Of a stretch of DNA of 64,000 nt, positions 22,822-33,466 are shown one piece after another. Within the stretch, counting starts at the first letter, position 1. Each line of letters starts with the position of its first letter. The stretch is from the NCBI GenBank assembly GCA_023512835.1, contig CM042089.1:53687427-53751426 (forward strand). Direction: 5' to 3'. The stretch is from Taxillus chinensis (Eukaryota > Streptophyta > Magnoliopsida > Santalales > Loranthaceae). The notes below the pieces were generated by a model. That model had not been told where the DNA came from and did not search any database. It worked only from the letters and a program-made list of their open reading frames with translations. The position numbers were made by a program, and so were the translations under genes.

Positions 22822-24257
22822 CTACCGCATAGAATTGCACCCCTCACCATAGGTGTTCCTGCTCCTTTCCCCTACAAAACTGATAAAGCAGTCCCATGGA
22901 ATTACAGTTGTGAAGTAGTCTAGGGAGCCACCGCAGCAGAGAAGATAACTAGGAGTGGTAAGGCTTATGCCCCTGATATGGCTGACAAAGCAAGGAAGGA
23001 AAAAGCTGTAGAACCAGACATTGAGCCAACGCTAGAGGCAACAAAGAAAGGAGCACCGATCACTGAAAAAGAGACATTGGAATTCCTAAAATTCATGAAA
23101 CAGAGCGAGTATAATATTGTGGATCAGCTAAGCCGATAACTAGCTCGCATCTCCTTGCTCTCATTAATGATGGATTCCCAACCTCACCGGGAAGCACTGC
23201 TGAAAGTTCTGAGCCAAGGCTATGTTCCACCGACCGTCTCAGTGGCGAATGTTGATGGAATCGCCAGTAACCTCATCATGAACAATGTCATTAGCTTTGG
23301 AGATGACGAGCTACCCCAAGAAGGAAAGGGGCACATAAAAGCTCTGCACATCACGGTCAAATGCAAGGAGCACACCATAGTCCGTGTACTCATTGACAAT
23401 GGCTTGGCCTTGAACATTATGCACTTGCATATACTGCAGCAACTTCCAATTGACGCGTCCTATATGCGTCCCTGTACGATGAAGGTACGGGCATTCGATG
23501 GAGGAAAGCGTGATGTGGTGGGAACTCTGGATATTCCACTCATGATTGGGCCAACTACTTTTACGGTGGAATTTCAGGTGATGGACATCACGCCATATTA
23601 CAGCTATTTGTTGGGAAGACCCTAGATCCAAATGGCAGGAGCGGTGCCATCAAGTCTCCATCAGAAGATGAAGTTTGTAATGGGGGACCAGCTCATCTGC
23701 ATCTCTGGAGAGACAAGTTTCCTCATCACCAAACCGGCATCAGTTCTTTATATTAAAAGCAATGAAGATGTGCCAGAATGCTCCTATCGGGCTTTTGAGA
23801 TGGTAAATGTCGCTTCTGCCCCAGACTATCGTCTCTCGAAGGCAGCAAAAATGGTTGTAGCCACTATGATCAAATAGGGGTACAAACTAGGGCAAGGATT
23901 AGGCCTGACAGCTCAAGGGATTCAGAAACCCCTGACCATCCGAGAAAACACTGAAAAGTTTGGGCTAGGCTACGTCCCTACAAAAGCTGACAGACAAAGG
24001 GAAGCTATCAAGAAGAGGGAAGTCAGAATGGCAAGATTGCAAAAAAGGCCAGTATAAGAAGAAAGGAGAAGCTTTCCCCCTTTGAATGTTACATTCCGGA
24101 GTGGAGGGTTTATCCATAAGAGCCAACCTGAACCCGAGACGGGGACTGTAGCCGTATTGGACACAAATGAGCATGCACCAAGCGAGATGGTTCAGTTAGT
24201 ACGAGAGGATCCCAACCAGCCATTGAACAATTGGACCAGCCTGGACCTCCTCATAAT
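22822..24257 (+). pseudogene. pro: Ogre-1 protease with G-patch-like domain
   Basis: Frame 1 continues from gag. The retropepsin core is at 23155-23625: VLIDNGLALNI holds the catalytic Asp (Ogre-2 has DNGS; Ser is Leu here), followed by MDITPYYSYLLGRP. Downstream, KLGQGLGLTAQGIQKPL and FGLGYVPT (23880-23980) form a G-patch-like glycine-rich segment, as in some retroviral proteases. In-frame stops lie near 22921, 23137, 23623, 23875 and 24055. Comparison with Ogre-2 shows Gln or Trp at those sites, pointing to transitions. The exon ends at the predicted donor at 24258. Confidence 0.85.
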
Positions 24258-24439
24258 GTAATGCTTACGGGTCGCTGGGATTTAATGTATTCTATTTTAA
24301 TGTACTTTGAAGCTGTGAACATTTGTTTTTCCTTAAACCTTCGAATAAAATGTGTTTTGCAAAATCTTTTATGGTGCATTCCATTCATAACATATGCATA
24401 TCATATTTGGTTACCAACTTGTCATTCTCTTATAAGCAG
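24258..24439 (+). other. Ogre-1 intron between protease and RT
   Basis: The donor AATG|GT form falls at GTAATG (24258) and the acceptor TTATAAGCAG ends at 24439, a 182-bp intron. Splicing joins AT (24256-24257) to G24440 and moves frame 1 (gag-pro) into frame 3 (RT), restoring reading through Met-Cys-His-Asn. Unspliced RNA stops at TAA 24259. An intron here is established for Ogre elements. Confidence 0.75.
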
Positions 24440-25574
24440 GTGTCACAATGTCAATGAAAACATAGTATGCGAAGGCGAAACGAGATGCCAAAGGTTTGAC
24501 CAAAGTCCAAACTGGGAGCAGCCCGTGTTTGAAGCTGACGAGAATGAGATAGAGGAGACACCTGAACTACCAGGGGAGATTATATGCCTATTGGAAAGGG
24601 AAGACCATATCTCTATTCCAGGTGAAGTCCCAGTAGAAACAGTGAATTTGGGGACGGTTGCCGAACCAAGAGAATTGAGGATGGGATCCTTAATAGCTAC
24701 CGACATCAAGAAGCAATTAATTGAGCTGTTAAGGAGCTACATAGATGTTTTTGCATGGTCGTATCAAGATATGCCAGGATTAGACACGGACATAGTGCAG
24801 CATCACATACCAGTTAGGCCGGAATGCAAGCCAGTACAGCAGAAATTGCGAAGAATGAGACCAGAGATGATACTGAAGATTAAAGAAGAAGTCAAAAAGC
24901 AATGGGATGCAGGTTTCCTAAGTGTCTCCCACTATCCAGAATGGATGGCCAATGTTGTACCAGTACCAAAGAAAGGAGGCAAATCGTGTGTGTCGATAGA
25001 GTGTCGACGTCCAGAAGGATATTCCCATTCCTCACTTGATACGTGATGGATAATACAAAAAAACACACCCTGTTCTCTTTCATGGATGGTTTCTCGGGCT
25101 ATAATCAAATTCGTATGGCCCCCGAACTAAAAGAGAGGACCACATTCACGACACTTTGGGGCACTTTCTGCTATAATGTGATGCCTTTTGGTCTGAGGAA
25201 CGCAGGGGCAACTTATCAACGAGCCATGGTGACCCTATTCCATGACATGATGCATAAGGAAATCGAAGTATATGTGGACGACATGATAGCCAAATCACGA
25301 AGCACTGAAGATCATATCGTAGTACTCCGCAAGCTCTTCAATAGGCTACGGAAATATCAACTGAAAATGAACCCCGAAAAGTGCACTTTCGGAGCCATGT
25401 CGTGAAAATTGTTGGGCTTCATTGTGAGCCAAAAAGGAGTTGAAATCGATCCAGATAAAGTTTGAGCTATCCAAGCGATGCCGCCGCCACGGACCATCAA
25501 GGAGGTTAGAGGATTCCTAGGGCGACTGAATTACATTGCCCGGTTTATTTCCCAGCTGACAGCCACATGTGAAC
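24440..25574 (+). pseudogene. pol: Ogre-1 reverse transcriptase, 5' part
   Basis: Frame 3 runs from the acceptor through LRSYIDVFAWSYQDMPGL and VVPVPKKGGK. The segment after this, which in Ogre-2 contains VRICVDYRDLN, is garbled by small deletions near 24985-25030. Frame 2 then gives FMDGFSGYNQIRMAP (first catalytic Asp), MPFGLRNAGATYQ and the YVDDMIAKS active site, with stops at about 25403 and 25462. The domain ends at the TGAAC duplication where element B is inserted, and continues at 33462. Confidence 0.88.
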
Positions 25575-26005
25575 TGTAAGGACCCGTACCTAGAGTTAGT
25601 CACAGTTTTGCCTTCTGAGTAGTTTTTCTAGATTTTGACCTAGTGAATGGGCTCAAATGAATTCACGTGCAAAAGGAAATATGCTTAGAATGATGTCCTC
25701 TATCTACCACAAAAGTTTCAGGCCAAACGGATGTGTATGTGAGGTGCACGTGATATGGGTCCATTTCACGTGCAAGTGTGGTTGTCTTCTACATGATGCA
25801 AGGAGGCTAGGGGTGACGTTTGAGCGCATTTGGAGTGCATTTGGAGTTGCACGTGAATTGGGGAATTCACGTGCAAATTGGCGTGCAGGCATGTTTTTGC
25901 ATGGTTACCTTGGTTTTGTCATTCTAATCATCTTTTCCCAAAGGACCATGTTGGAATTGTGAATATTTTGGTGTGTATGGGTGTGGGAAGGTCATAGCTT
26001 GTTCC

Positions 26006-26084
26006 ATCAAAACTACGTCGTTTTGATGCTGGGATTCACTTAATCAAAACTACGTCGTTTTGGTATTGTGTTGTCTATATAAGG
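26006..26084 (+). promoter_or_regulatory. Core promoter of element B 5' LTR
   Basis: ATCAAAACTACGTCGTTTTG occurs at 26006 and again at 26043, followed by CTATATAAGG at 26075. The block is repeated at 32185-32263 in the 3' LTR. Confidence 0.7.
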
Positions 26085-26135
26085 AGGAGAAGCCCCTCTG
26101 TTTTAGGGTTAGGGTTTGTTGCTCCACCAGCCGTC

Positions 26136-26170
<35 letters not shown>

Positions 26171-26282
26171 AGGAGAGCTCCTGGTTGCTGCCGGGCGTCT
26201 TGCGTGGGTGGTCGGTGCTTCGTGGGTGGACGGCGTTCGACGTGGGATCGGGACATTGCTATGTTGTTGCGTTTTACTTGAG

Positions 26283-26996
26283 GTAGGGGTTCTGTTCTTC
26301 CTAAATCCTCCTCTGTCCTAGGGTTCTAGGGCAGATTATGGGTTATAATTGTTATATTATTTATATGTAAATTCATATAGGTGTGACCTCCTATATGAAT
26401 GTTGGCCTTCAGTGGCAGTTTGGTGTGATTCTGTGGATTACATGCTATATGTTTGATGAAATGCCTGTGTGTATATGCCCATTATGTGTTTGGTAATATG
26501 TCTGTGTGGCTGGACTTGTGGTTTAGTGTATGTATGTATGCTGGGTGTTTGTTCTATGGCCAAAATGGCTGGGTTTGTGCACTTGTGAACGGGTGCACAC
26601 CAAGTGTTTGGTTGTATGCTTGAGTGACCGTGGTGTGTGTTGTGTGCTTGACTGTGCTATCTAGCCTGAAGAGGCGGTTAAACTATTTTGCCTGAGAGGC
26701 GGTTAAACCAAGTGGCCCGAAGAGGCGGTTAAACTACTTTGCCTGAGAGGCGGTTAAATCGATGGCCTGAAGAGGCGGTTAAACTACTTGCTTGAGATGT
26801 GTTTTGTTAGCTTGTGTGGCGGTGGAAGATTGTAATTGTTGATGTGGTTGTTATTATGTCTGTTGAAATTATTGTAACACGACACCGCACTTGTACACAT
26901 GGCATGTAGATGCTAGGAGCATGGGATGGGTTGGGGAGACATGATCCCTTACCGTGGCCGTGGTTGCTCACCCCTCCTACCGTGTTTGTTTTCCAG
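26283..26996 (+). other. Predicted intron inside element B 5' LTR
   Basis: Donor-like ACTTGAG|GTAGGGGTT and acceptor-like TTTGTTTTCCAG|GGG define 714 bp. The 3' LTR copy is 32449-33174. Prediction only. Confidence 0.4.
26662..26796 (+). repeat. About 27-bp GAGGCGGTTAAAC repeat in element B 5' LTR
   Basis: About five units alternate GCCTGAAGAGGCGGTTAAAC and GCCTGAGAGGCGGTTAAA. The 3' LTR has the same array at 32842-32967. Confidence 0.9.
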
Positions 26997-27287
26997 GGGA
27001 CTTACAGGCGCTAGGTGGATACACCAAGGTGGAAGACTATAATTACTTTTACTCTCTTCCATTTATGTTTTGTTTTTCTTATGGGAATTGATGTAACCCC
27101 GGTGGGGAAAAGATTTTGTTGTAATAAACTGGTTTGGATTGCTTTTATGAACATTACTTTCTTGAATGTTGTGGATGTTTAAAATGTGATATTCTTGGTT
27201 TGTATCCTAACCCCTTTGCCCTCCGTGTGGGTAAAAGGGGAGTCACGTACCGGTTTCCTCGGGTTGGAAATCCGGGGCGTGACAATA

Positions 27288-27300
27288 TGGTATCAGAGCA
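27288..27300 (+). other. Primer binding site of element B
   Basis: TGGTATCAGAGCA, complementary to the 3' end of initiator Met tRNA, lies three bases after the 5' LTR. Confidence 0.9.
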
Positions 27301-28076
27301 TGGTCTAGTTGGCCTAGGGTAGTGGGCGGATCTGGTTATCTTGAGTCCTTTGGAGGAGCCTGGAGGGACATGCATAATCAACATGGTCCTCTTTGAGCCT
27401 CTAAGGTGTACTTGGGGTAGTCCAGACCTGAGGTAGGGTTTGCATGCATTGGCATTAGGGCACTAGTTGCATTTGTTGTCTTTGTGTGATTGTGTGGGTA
27501 ACCGAGATAAAGCATGTGAGAAAATATGAAGAACATGTTTTAATCTGTGCAACTCTGATCAACTCTGATTTTATGACAACTTGAGCTGTGTGCTTGTGGA
27601 ATTGCTGTTTGTGCAATGTGGTTTAATGAGAACTGAAATGTGTGCAGTGTGTGTAATTGCATGGATAAATGGTTTGAATGTGATAACATGGAAAAGAATT
27701 TGTGATGGTTCGAGCATGAAAACATGAAACGAGTGCTTGTGAACGTGAAGCTTGTGAAATGTGAACTGTTAATAAAATAAAATAATAATAATCAGGAAAT
27801 AAATAAATAAATAAATACATTAAATTAAATATGTAATAATGTTGGTGTTCTGTGAATGATTGAGCATGTGATTTGTTTGGCATGGTGTGCAATAAACGAG
27901 GTTATGAGCAATGCAATGGAGTGTAAATTTGTATAGTCTGTGAAATTTGTTTGGTAAATTTGTGAATTTGTGTGGTAATAATGCGTGTTATAGCTTAAGC
28001 TGCTTAGTCGGTAGTGGTCTCGCGATTGTTGAGATCATTTAGTGTTAATCTGGAGCGCTACCTTTTCGCTTAACCA
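27301..28076 (+). other. Element B leader, non-coding
   Basis: AT/TG-rich sequence with an AATAA/AAATA run near 27770-27830. No ORF of interest. Confidence 0.5.
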
Positions 28077-28454
28077 ATGTTTCTGGAAACGATAAGCCGT
28101 GCGACTATTGAGGTAATAGAGGAGGCCACGACCTAGGTTGGGCAAGTGAGAGAGCTGCAGGATGAAGGTGATAGACTAATCACGGCAGAGGTTGGCGTCT
28201 TGAGCTCGATTATTCCAAAGGTGAGGGATGCAATTCGATAACTGATCAGGAGCGAGGTACGCCGAGAGCTGTCAGCCCTCAACACTCCCGTTGAGTCCTG
28301 TTTCTCAAAGGGTTGCGCTTGCTGTGGACAACCGGGACATTGGAAAAGAGAGTGTGCCAAGAAGCGACCGGTGTCGCCTCGTGGAAAAGTAGGACGTCTT
28401 CGTACAATCTGTCTTGGTAGGACCGGGAGTGATGTTGGAGGACTAGTTATGTGA
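28077..28454 (+). pseudogene. gag: Element B gag remnant with CCHC zinc knuckle
   Basis: One frame from ATG 28077 to TGA 28452 is broken only by TAG and TAA after about 19 and 54 codons. It ends with the nucleocapsid knuckle CACCGQPGHWKREC (C-x2-C-x4-H-x4-C) and a basic tail (AKKRPVSPRGK). The capsid domain is not recognisable, so this is a short 3' gag piece. No protease follows. This fits a degenerate gag-only element. Confidence 0.72.
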
Positions 28455-31400
28455 GGCAGGGTGGACTTTATCATGTCACGTTTGAGTTAGCATTTCGAAT
28501 GGATGTGGTTGGTGACCTGTTAGGAAATAAATAAGTAAAAAGAGTAAATATAGATTCATAACGCTGGAAGAATAATGAGTAACTAATAAAAAAAATATGG
28601 GTGTTGATTTTATAAGTGAGTGATATTCAATTTTGGCACATGTGGATAATCAAAGTAACCAAATCTTGTAGGCAACCTTTTTTCTAGTGGGAGGAAATTT
28701 AGACTGGCTAGCTAGTAGAGCTTGAGGTGTGAGGTGATGGCTTGTGGGTTGTTGTGTGACCCCTCCTTGGCAACCTTGAGTAATAGAAATGTGTTTTTAT
28801 GCGGATAGAGGTATGTGTTGGAATACTACATGAAAGAGATATTCCTATGGTTACCTTTCCAAGTGTTGTGGTTGAAGGAGGAAAACACAGCTGGTATAGC
28901 CGCTCCTTGGGTCCATGAGGTGTTGACTTGTTGGCTAGGGTGGTCGTTGCTAGTTCTTGATTAGTGATTATATAGGTGTTCTGGGTTCTCAGATGGTCAA
29001 GCAGTGGCCATGTGTCATGTTTGTCGAGTGTGAAAGACCATGAGTGATGTTCTTAGAACATGTTATGAAATGGGGATGCACATGTGTAAAATGTGAAGTG
29101 CTCTGGAGCTCAACTATCGGCTGTGAGTGGGTTTCAAGGGTCGTGCCCGATGCATCCAATTGGTAAAAAGAGGTAAGCAAGTGAGATTTGGCAGGCCTTG
29201 TTCGAGCTTTTTACCCATATTTGGAAAACATTTCTCTAGGGGCTGCGGGTGTGCTTTTGCATGGTAGGGCCATTCCTTTGATTCGTATCTTGTGGGAAGT
29301 AGGCTTAGAGGAGGAGAGAAGGTGTAAGGCTGGTACGTTCTACTCGTCAGGTGTTTTGTGTTTCATTGCTTGTGTGCTGAAAAATGTGGTATTGTGTTGT
29401 TGTATGTGTTGCATCCGCGGTAAAGGCATATAGCAGGGTTGCTACGTGTGGGTATTGTGACACATATGTGTAGAGGAGGATGAGGCGTGGTGTAGTGGCA
29501 TATTAACTGTGGTGTGGGAATGAAGAAAAGTGTTAGATGTGATGTTATTCATATTATTCCTTATCTGGTGTGATGTTAATATTAAAGTGTTGATAAGCTA
29601 GGAAAAGGGTATTAGTCTTACTCCCGGGGGAGAGATTTATGTCGGGCGGATATCACAAGGGTGTATGTTTTGGAGCGGTGGTGGTAGGCGGGTGATCTAT
29701 ATCTGTTCTCCTCGAAAACCTTTCATGTGTAGTATCACACGGTAAGTGAGATGGTTCACGCCATCAAGGTGTCGGTGTATTTGAGACTTTTGTTGGTGTA
29801 TCGAGACGGAACGCGATGGTTGGTATAGGGGAGTTGGTAGGCCATGAGGTGGAGTATGTCATAGAGGCAAAGAACTCCCTTGTGACCTGTGAATGGCGAC
29901 ACAGAGGGATCAATTGTCTTGTTGCAGGTGGGGGGATTTTTCCTGGTCAGAGAGATAGCTGTGTTAGTTATACTTCACCGATAAGTTCCACTTCATTGCG
30001 TTTGGTGTTTGCCGACTCCGAAAGGCGTTAACACTTGGGCTGTAGTGTATGCCTCAGTTAGTATGCAGGCTGTGGGACCTTAGTGGATACCTATTTAACC
30101 GTGATCAAGGATGCTAGCACGAAGTGTCCGAGAGCTGTTATCGTGTAGTGTTCTGGTTCTGTTCTGGTTCACAGACTTCTTTTAGTCGATCCTCACGGTC
30201 GGTGACCGGTGATAGCAAGATGGTGGATTTTGGTCTTGCTGTGGTTGTGTATGGTACTGCATCTGTTGTTTTGAGTTACTCCTTGGACTCCGTTGGGCGT
30301 CTTGTTGACTGTGACCGAATTGGTGGAGAGCAAACTTCATCCTGCTGTAGTTGTGTCTTGGATTGTAAGTCATCTTGAGTTCCCTTTGGCATTGGTTGGG
30401 TTCTGTTGTTGCGTGTATCGCTATAGAGTGAGATGGTTTCAGCTGTGATGCAGGTGCTGTTGTGGTGATATCCCTGTGTGGGACTGTGATTGTGGTTTGC
30501 ATAATGCTTTTCTCTTGTTTGTTTGTGTTTCCTTGTGACCTCTTTGTGTTTGCTGTCAGGGTAAGGTCTATATATGGAGTGTGGCTGCGTTGTAAATTGT
30601 TAGTGTCCGTTAACATCAAATCTCAGTGGTGTCATTGTTAGGTATTTTACATTGTGGAGTGTTGGTCCTATTGTGACACGAATAGGCGTCTAACGCCGAG
30701 TACCCTGCTATGTCGATGCAGTGACTTCTCGTTTACTCATATGAATTCTAGCGAATGGATGTTTCACGCATAGGCTTGTGGTGTTGGCCTTGTTCGGTTG
30801 TCAGGGTCTTAATGAATCCGTGGGAGGTTTCTCAACCTCACTGTTGTCAGACTTGCTCACATGAGTTGTTGTCAGCACACTAATTGGCCAAGCTCTAGTT
30901 CTTGTTGTGATCATGGGTGTTATGTGTTGCTTTGATCTTCTCATGATGTTTATTACTTGATTTCTCTTTTCGGGGACGAAAAGTCCAAAGGTGGGAAGGT
31001 TGTGAGGAAACTCCCTGTGGCTGAGTTTGTATGGTGTCAGCGAGTGGACAGTGGAACGTTAAATGTGTAGTAGTGTTTTGTTTGTGAGTTGTTCCTTGTG
31101 GTGGTGTTTATGATGTGAGTTGCTCTGTGACCTATGTGATCTGTTAAACGTGTTAGTGATGGGCGTATATGTCTTATACTGTCGTTACATGTGAATACTT
31201 GTGACATGTGTTAGGTGAGGAGAACAAGGGTTGTTTGTGAGATTAGAATATGTTTCCCTATCATGCTGTGTTGTATTGGGTCTGTGGGTACGTGCCTTCA
31301 TGTGTGTTATGGTGTGTTGTCTTTTAGGGGCCGACACGTCCTGCAGAGGAGACATAGAATGTGAGTCCATGATGCGTGAGCAACACCTAGCGTTGTTCGA

Positions 31401-31753
31401 GGACGAACAACCTTAAGAGTGGGAGGTGGCTGTTGGTGGCTGTTGGCCAAGGGATTGTGATGTGTTTTCTTGTATTAGTTGTGTATGATCTGGTGTATTT
31501 GTTTTGTCTTTTAGACATGTGTTCATCATTGTGATGTATTTTGAGATGTGTATTTGTGACATGCGGATATGTGTTATATGCATTATTGTGGTTATGGATT
31601 ATGGTGGCACCTTGTTATGTGCTGTTATGTGCTGTGCGCGGTGTATGACCCATTTGGGTGTTGTGGCTTGTCGTGTGGCAAATGGGTAGCTTGAGTTTAT
31701 TTTCCTCGTATGTCATTTCTTTTCGAGGACGAAAAGTCTTAAGGGGGAGAGGA
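28455..31753 (+). other. Element B interior without pol
   Basis: About 3.3 kb of GT-rich sequence has no RT, integrase or protease motif on either strand. It contains three copies of a CGAGGACG hairpin (30966-30983, 31393-31410, 31719-31736); the last directly precedes the polypurine tract AAGGGGGAGAGGA (31741-31753). Confidence 0.7.
31719..31753 (+). other. PPT-proximal hairpin and polypurine tract of element B
   Basis: CTTTTCG-AGGA-CGAAAAG is a perfect 7-bp stem with a 4-nt loop, followed by TCTTAAGGGGGAGAGGA and the 3' LTR. Two earlier hairpins share the loop and stem design. Confidence 0.75.
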
Positions 31754-33461
31754 TGTAAGGACCCGTACCTAGAGTTAGTCACATTTTTTCCTTTTGAGTA
31801 GTTTTTCTAGATTTTGACCTAGTGAATGGGCTCAAATGAATCCACGTGCAAAAGGAAAGATGCTTAGAATGATGTCCTCTATCTACCACAGAAGTTTCAG
31901 GCCAAACGGACGTGTATGTGAGGTGCACGTGATATGGGTCCATTTCACGTGCAAGTGTGGTTGTCTTCTACATGATGCAAGGAGGCTAGGGGTGAAGTTT
32001 GAGCGCATTTGGAGTGCATTTGGAGTTGCACGTGAATTGGGGAATTCACGTGCAAATTGGCGTGCAGGCATGTTTTTGCATGGTTACCTTGGTTTTATCA
32101 TTCTAATCATCTTTTCCCAAAGGACCATGTTGGAATTGTGAATATTTTGGTGTGTATGGGTGTGGGAAGGTCATAGCTTGTTCCATCAAAACTACGTCGT
32201 TTTGATGCTGGGATTCACTTAATCAAAACTACGTCGTTTTGGTGTTGTGTTGTCTATATAAGGAGGAGAAGCCCCTCTGTTTTAGGGTTAGGGTTTGTTG
32301 CTCCACCAGCCGTCGAGAGAGAGAGAGAGAGGGGGAAGGAGAGCTCCTGGTTGCTGCCGGGCGTCTTGCGTGGGTGGTCGGTGCTTCGTGGGTGGACGGC
32401 GTTCGACGTGGGATCGGGACATTGCTGTGTTGTTGCGTTTTACTTGAGGTAGGGGTTCTGTTCTTCCTAAATCCTCCTCTGTCCTAGGGTTCTAGGGCAG
32501 ATTATGGGTTATAATTGTTATATTATTTATATGAAAATTCATATAGGTGTGACCTCCTATATGAATGTTGGCCTTCAGTGGCAGTTTGGTGTGGTTCTGT
32601 GGATTACATGCTATATGTTTGATGAAATGCCTGTGTGAATTTAGCTGTGTGTATATGCCCATTACATGTTTGGTAATATGTCTGTGTGGCTGGACTTGTG
32701 GTCTAGTGTATGTATGTATGCTGGGTGTTTGTTCTATGGCCAAAATGGCTGGGTTTGTGCACTTGTGAACGGGTGCACACCAAGTGTTTGGTTGTATGCT
32801 TGAGTGACCGTGGTGTGTGTTGTGTGCTTGACTGTGCTATCTGGCCTGAAGAGGCGGTTAAACTACTTTGCCTGAGAGGCGGTTAAACCAGTGGCCTGAA
32901 GAGGCGGTTAAACTACTTTGCCTGAGAGGCGGTTAAATCGAGGGCCTGAAGAGGCGGTTAAACTACTTGCTTGAGATGTGTTTTGTTAGCCTTGTGTGGC
33001 GGTGGAAGATTGTAATTGTTGATGTGGTTGTTATTATGTCTGTTGAAATTATTGTAACACGACACTGCACTTGTACACATGGCATGTAGATGCTAGGAGC
33101 ATGGGATGGGTTGGGGAGACATGATCCCTACTGAGCTGTGGTTGCTCACCCCTCCTACTGTGTTTGTTTTCCAGGGACTTACAGGCGTTAGGTGGATACA
33201 CCAAGGTGGAAGACTATAATTACTTTTACTCTCTTCCATTTATGTTTTGTTTTTCTTATGGGAATTGATGTAACCCCAGTGGGGAAAAGATTTTGTTGTA
33301 ATAAACTGGTTTGGATTGCTTTTATGAACATTACTTTCTTGAATGTTGTGGATGTTTAAAATGTGATATTCTTGGTTTGTATCCTAACCCCTTTGCCCTC
33401 CGTGTGGGTAAAAGGGGAGTCACGTACCGGTTTCCTCGGGTTGGAAATCCGGGGCGTGACA
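31754..33461 (+). mobile_element. 3' LTR of element B (1708 bp)
   Basis: It has the same ends as the 5' LTR. The hairpin is intact here (TGAGC 33132-33136, GCTCA 33144-33148). The GA run is shorter (about 32314-32331). A polyadenylation-like AATAAA lies near 33300. Confidence 0.93.
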
Positions 33462-33466
33462 TGAAC

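Larger units (their letters stand above)
25575..27284 (+). mobile_element. 5' LTR of element B (1710 bp)
   Basis: It begins TGTAAGGACCCG and ends GGGGCGTGACA. Within it are the duplicated ACGTCG element, a TATA box, a GA microsatellite, predicted splice sites and a tandem array. It is highly similar to the 3' LTR. One clear difference is that the TGAGC arm of the hairpin is lost here (CCGTGGCC). Confidence 0.93.
25575..33461 (+). mobile_element. Element B: full-length non-autonomous LTR retrotransposon, TSD TGAAC
   Basis: LTRs of 1710 and 1708 bp flank a 4.5-kb interior with a Met-tRNA primer site and a polypurine tract. TGAAC is duplicated at 25570-25574 and 33462-33466 inside Ogre-1 RT. 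The only recognisable coding trace is a gag fragment with a CCHC knuckle; protease, RT, RNase H and integrase are absent. The LTRs are Tekay/Del-like. It must have been mobilised in trans and is younger than Ogre-1. Confidence 0.93.

Noticed and set aside
25657..25962. 101-codon frame repeated at 31836-32141
   Set aside because: It occurs twice only because it is inside both LTRs of element B, upstream of the TATA box. No conserved domain, and diverged LTR B1 does not keep it open.
27134..27322. 62-codon frame beginning MDCFYEHYFLECCG, repeated at 33311
   Set aside because: It is U5 sequence shared by the two LTRs of element B and reads through the LTR end by chance.
28133..28474. 113-codon minus-strand frame in element B
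   Set aside because: It is antisense to the gag remnant with the CCHC knuckle, which has far better support.
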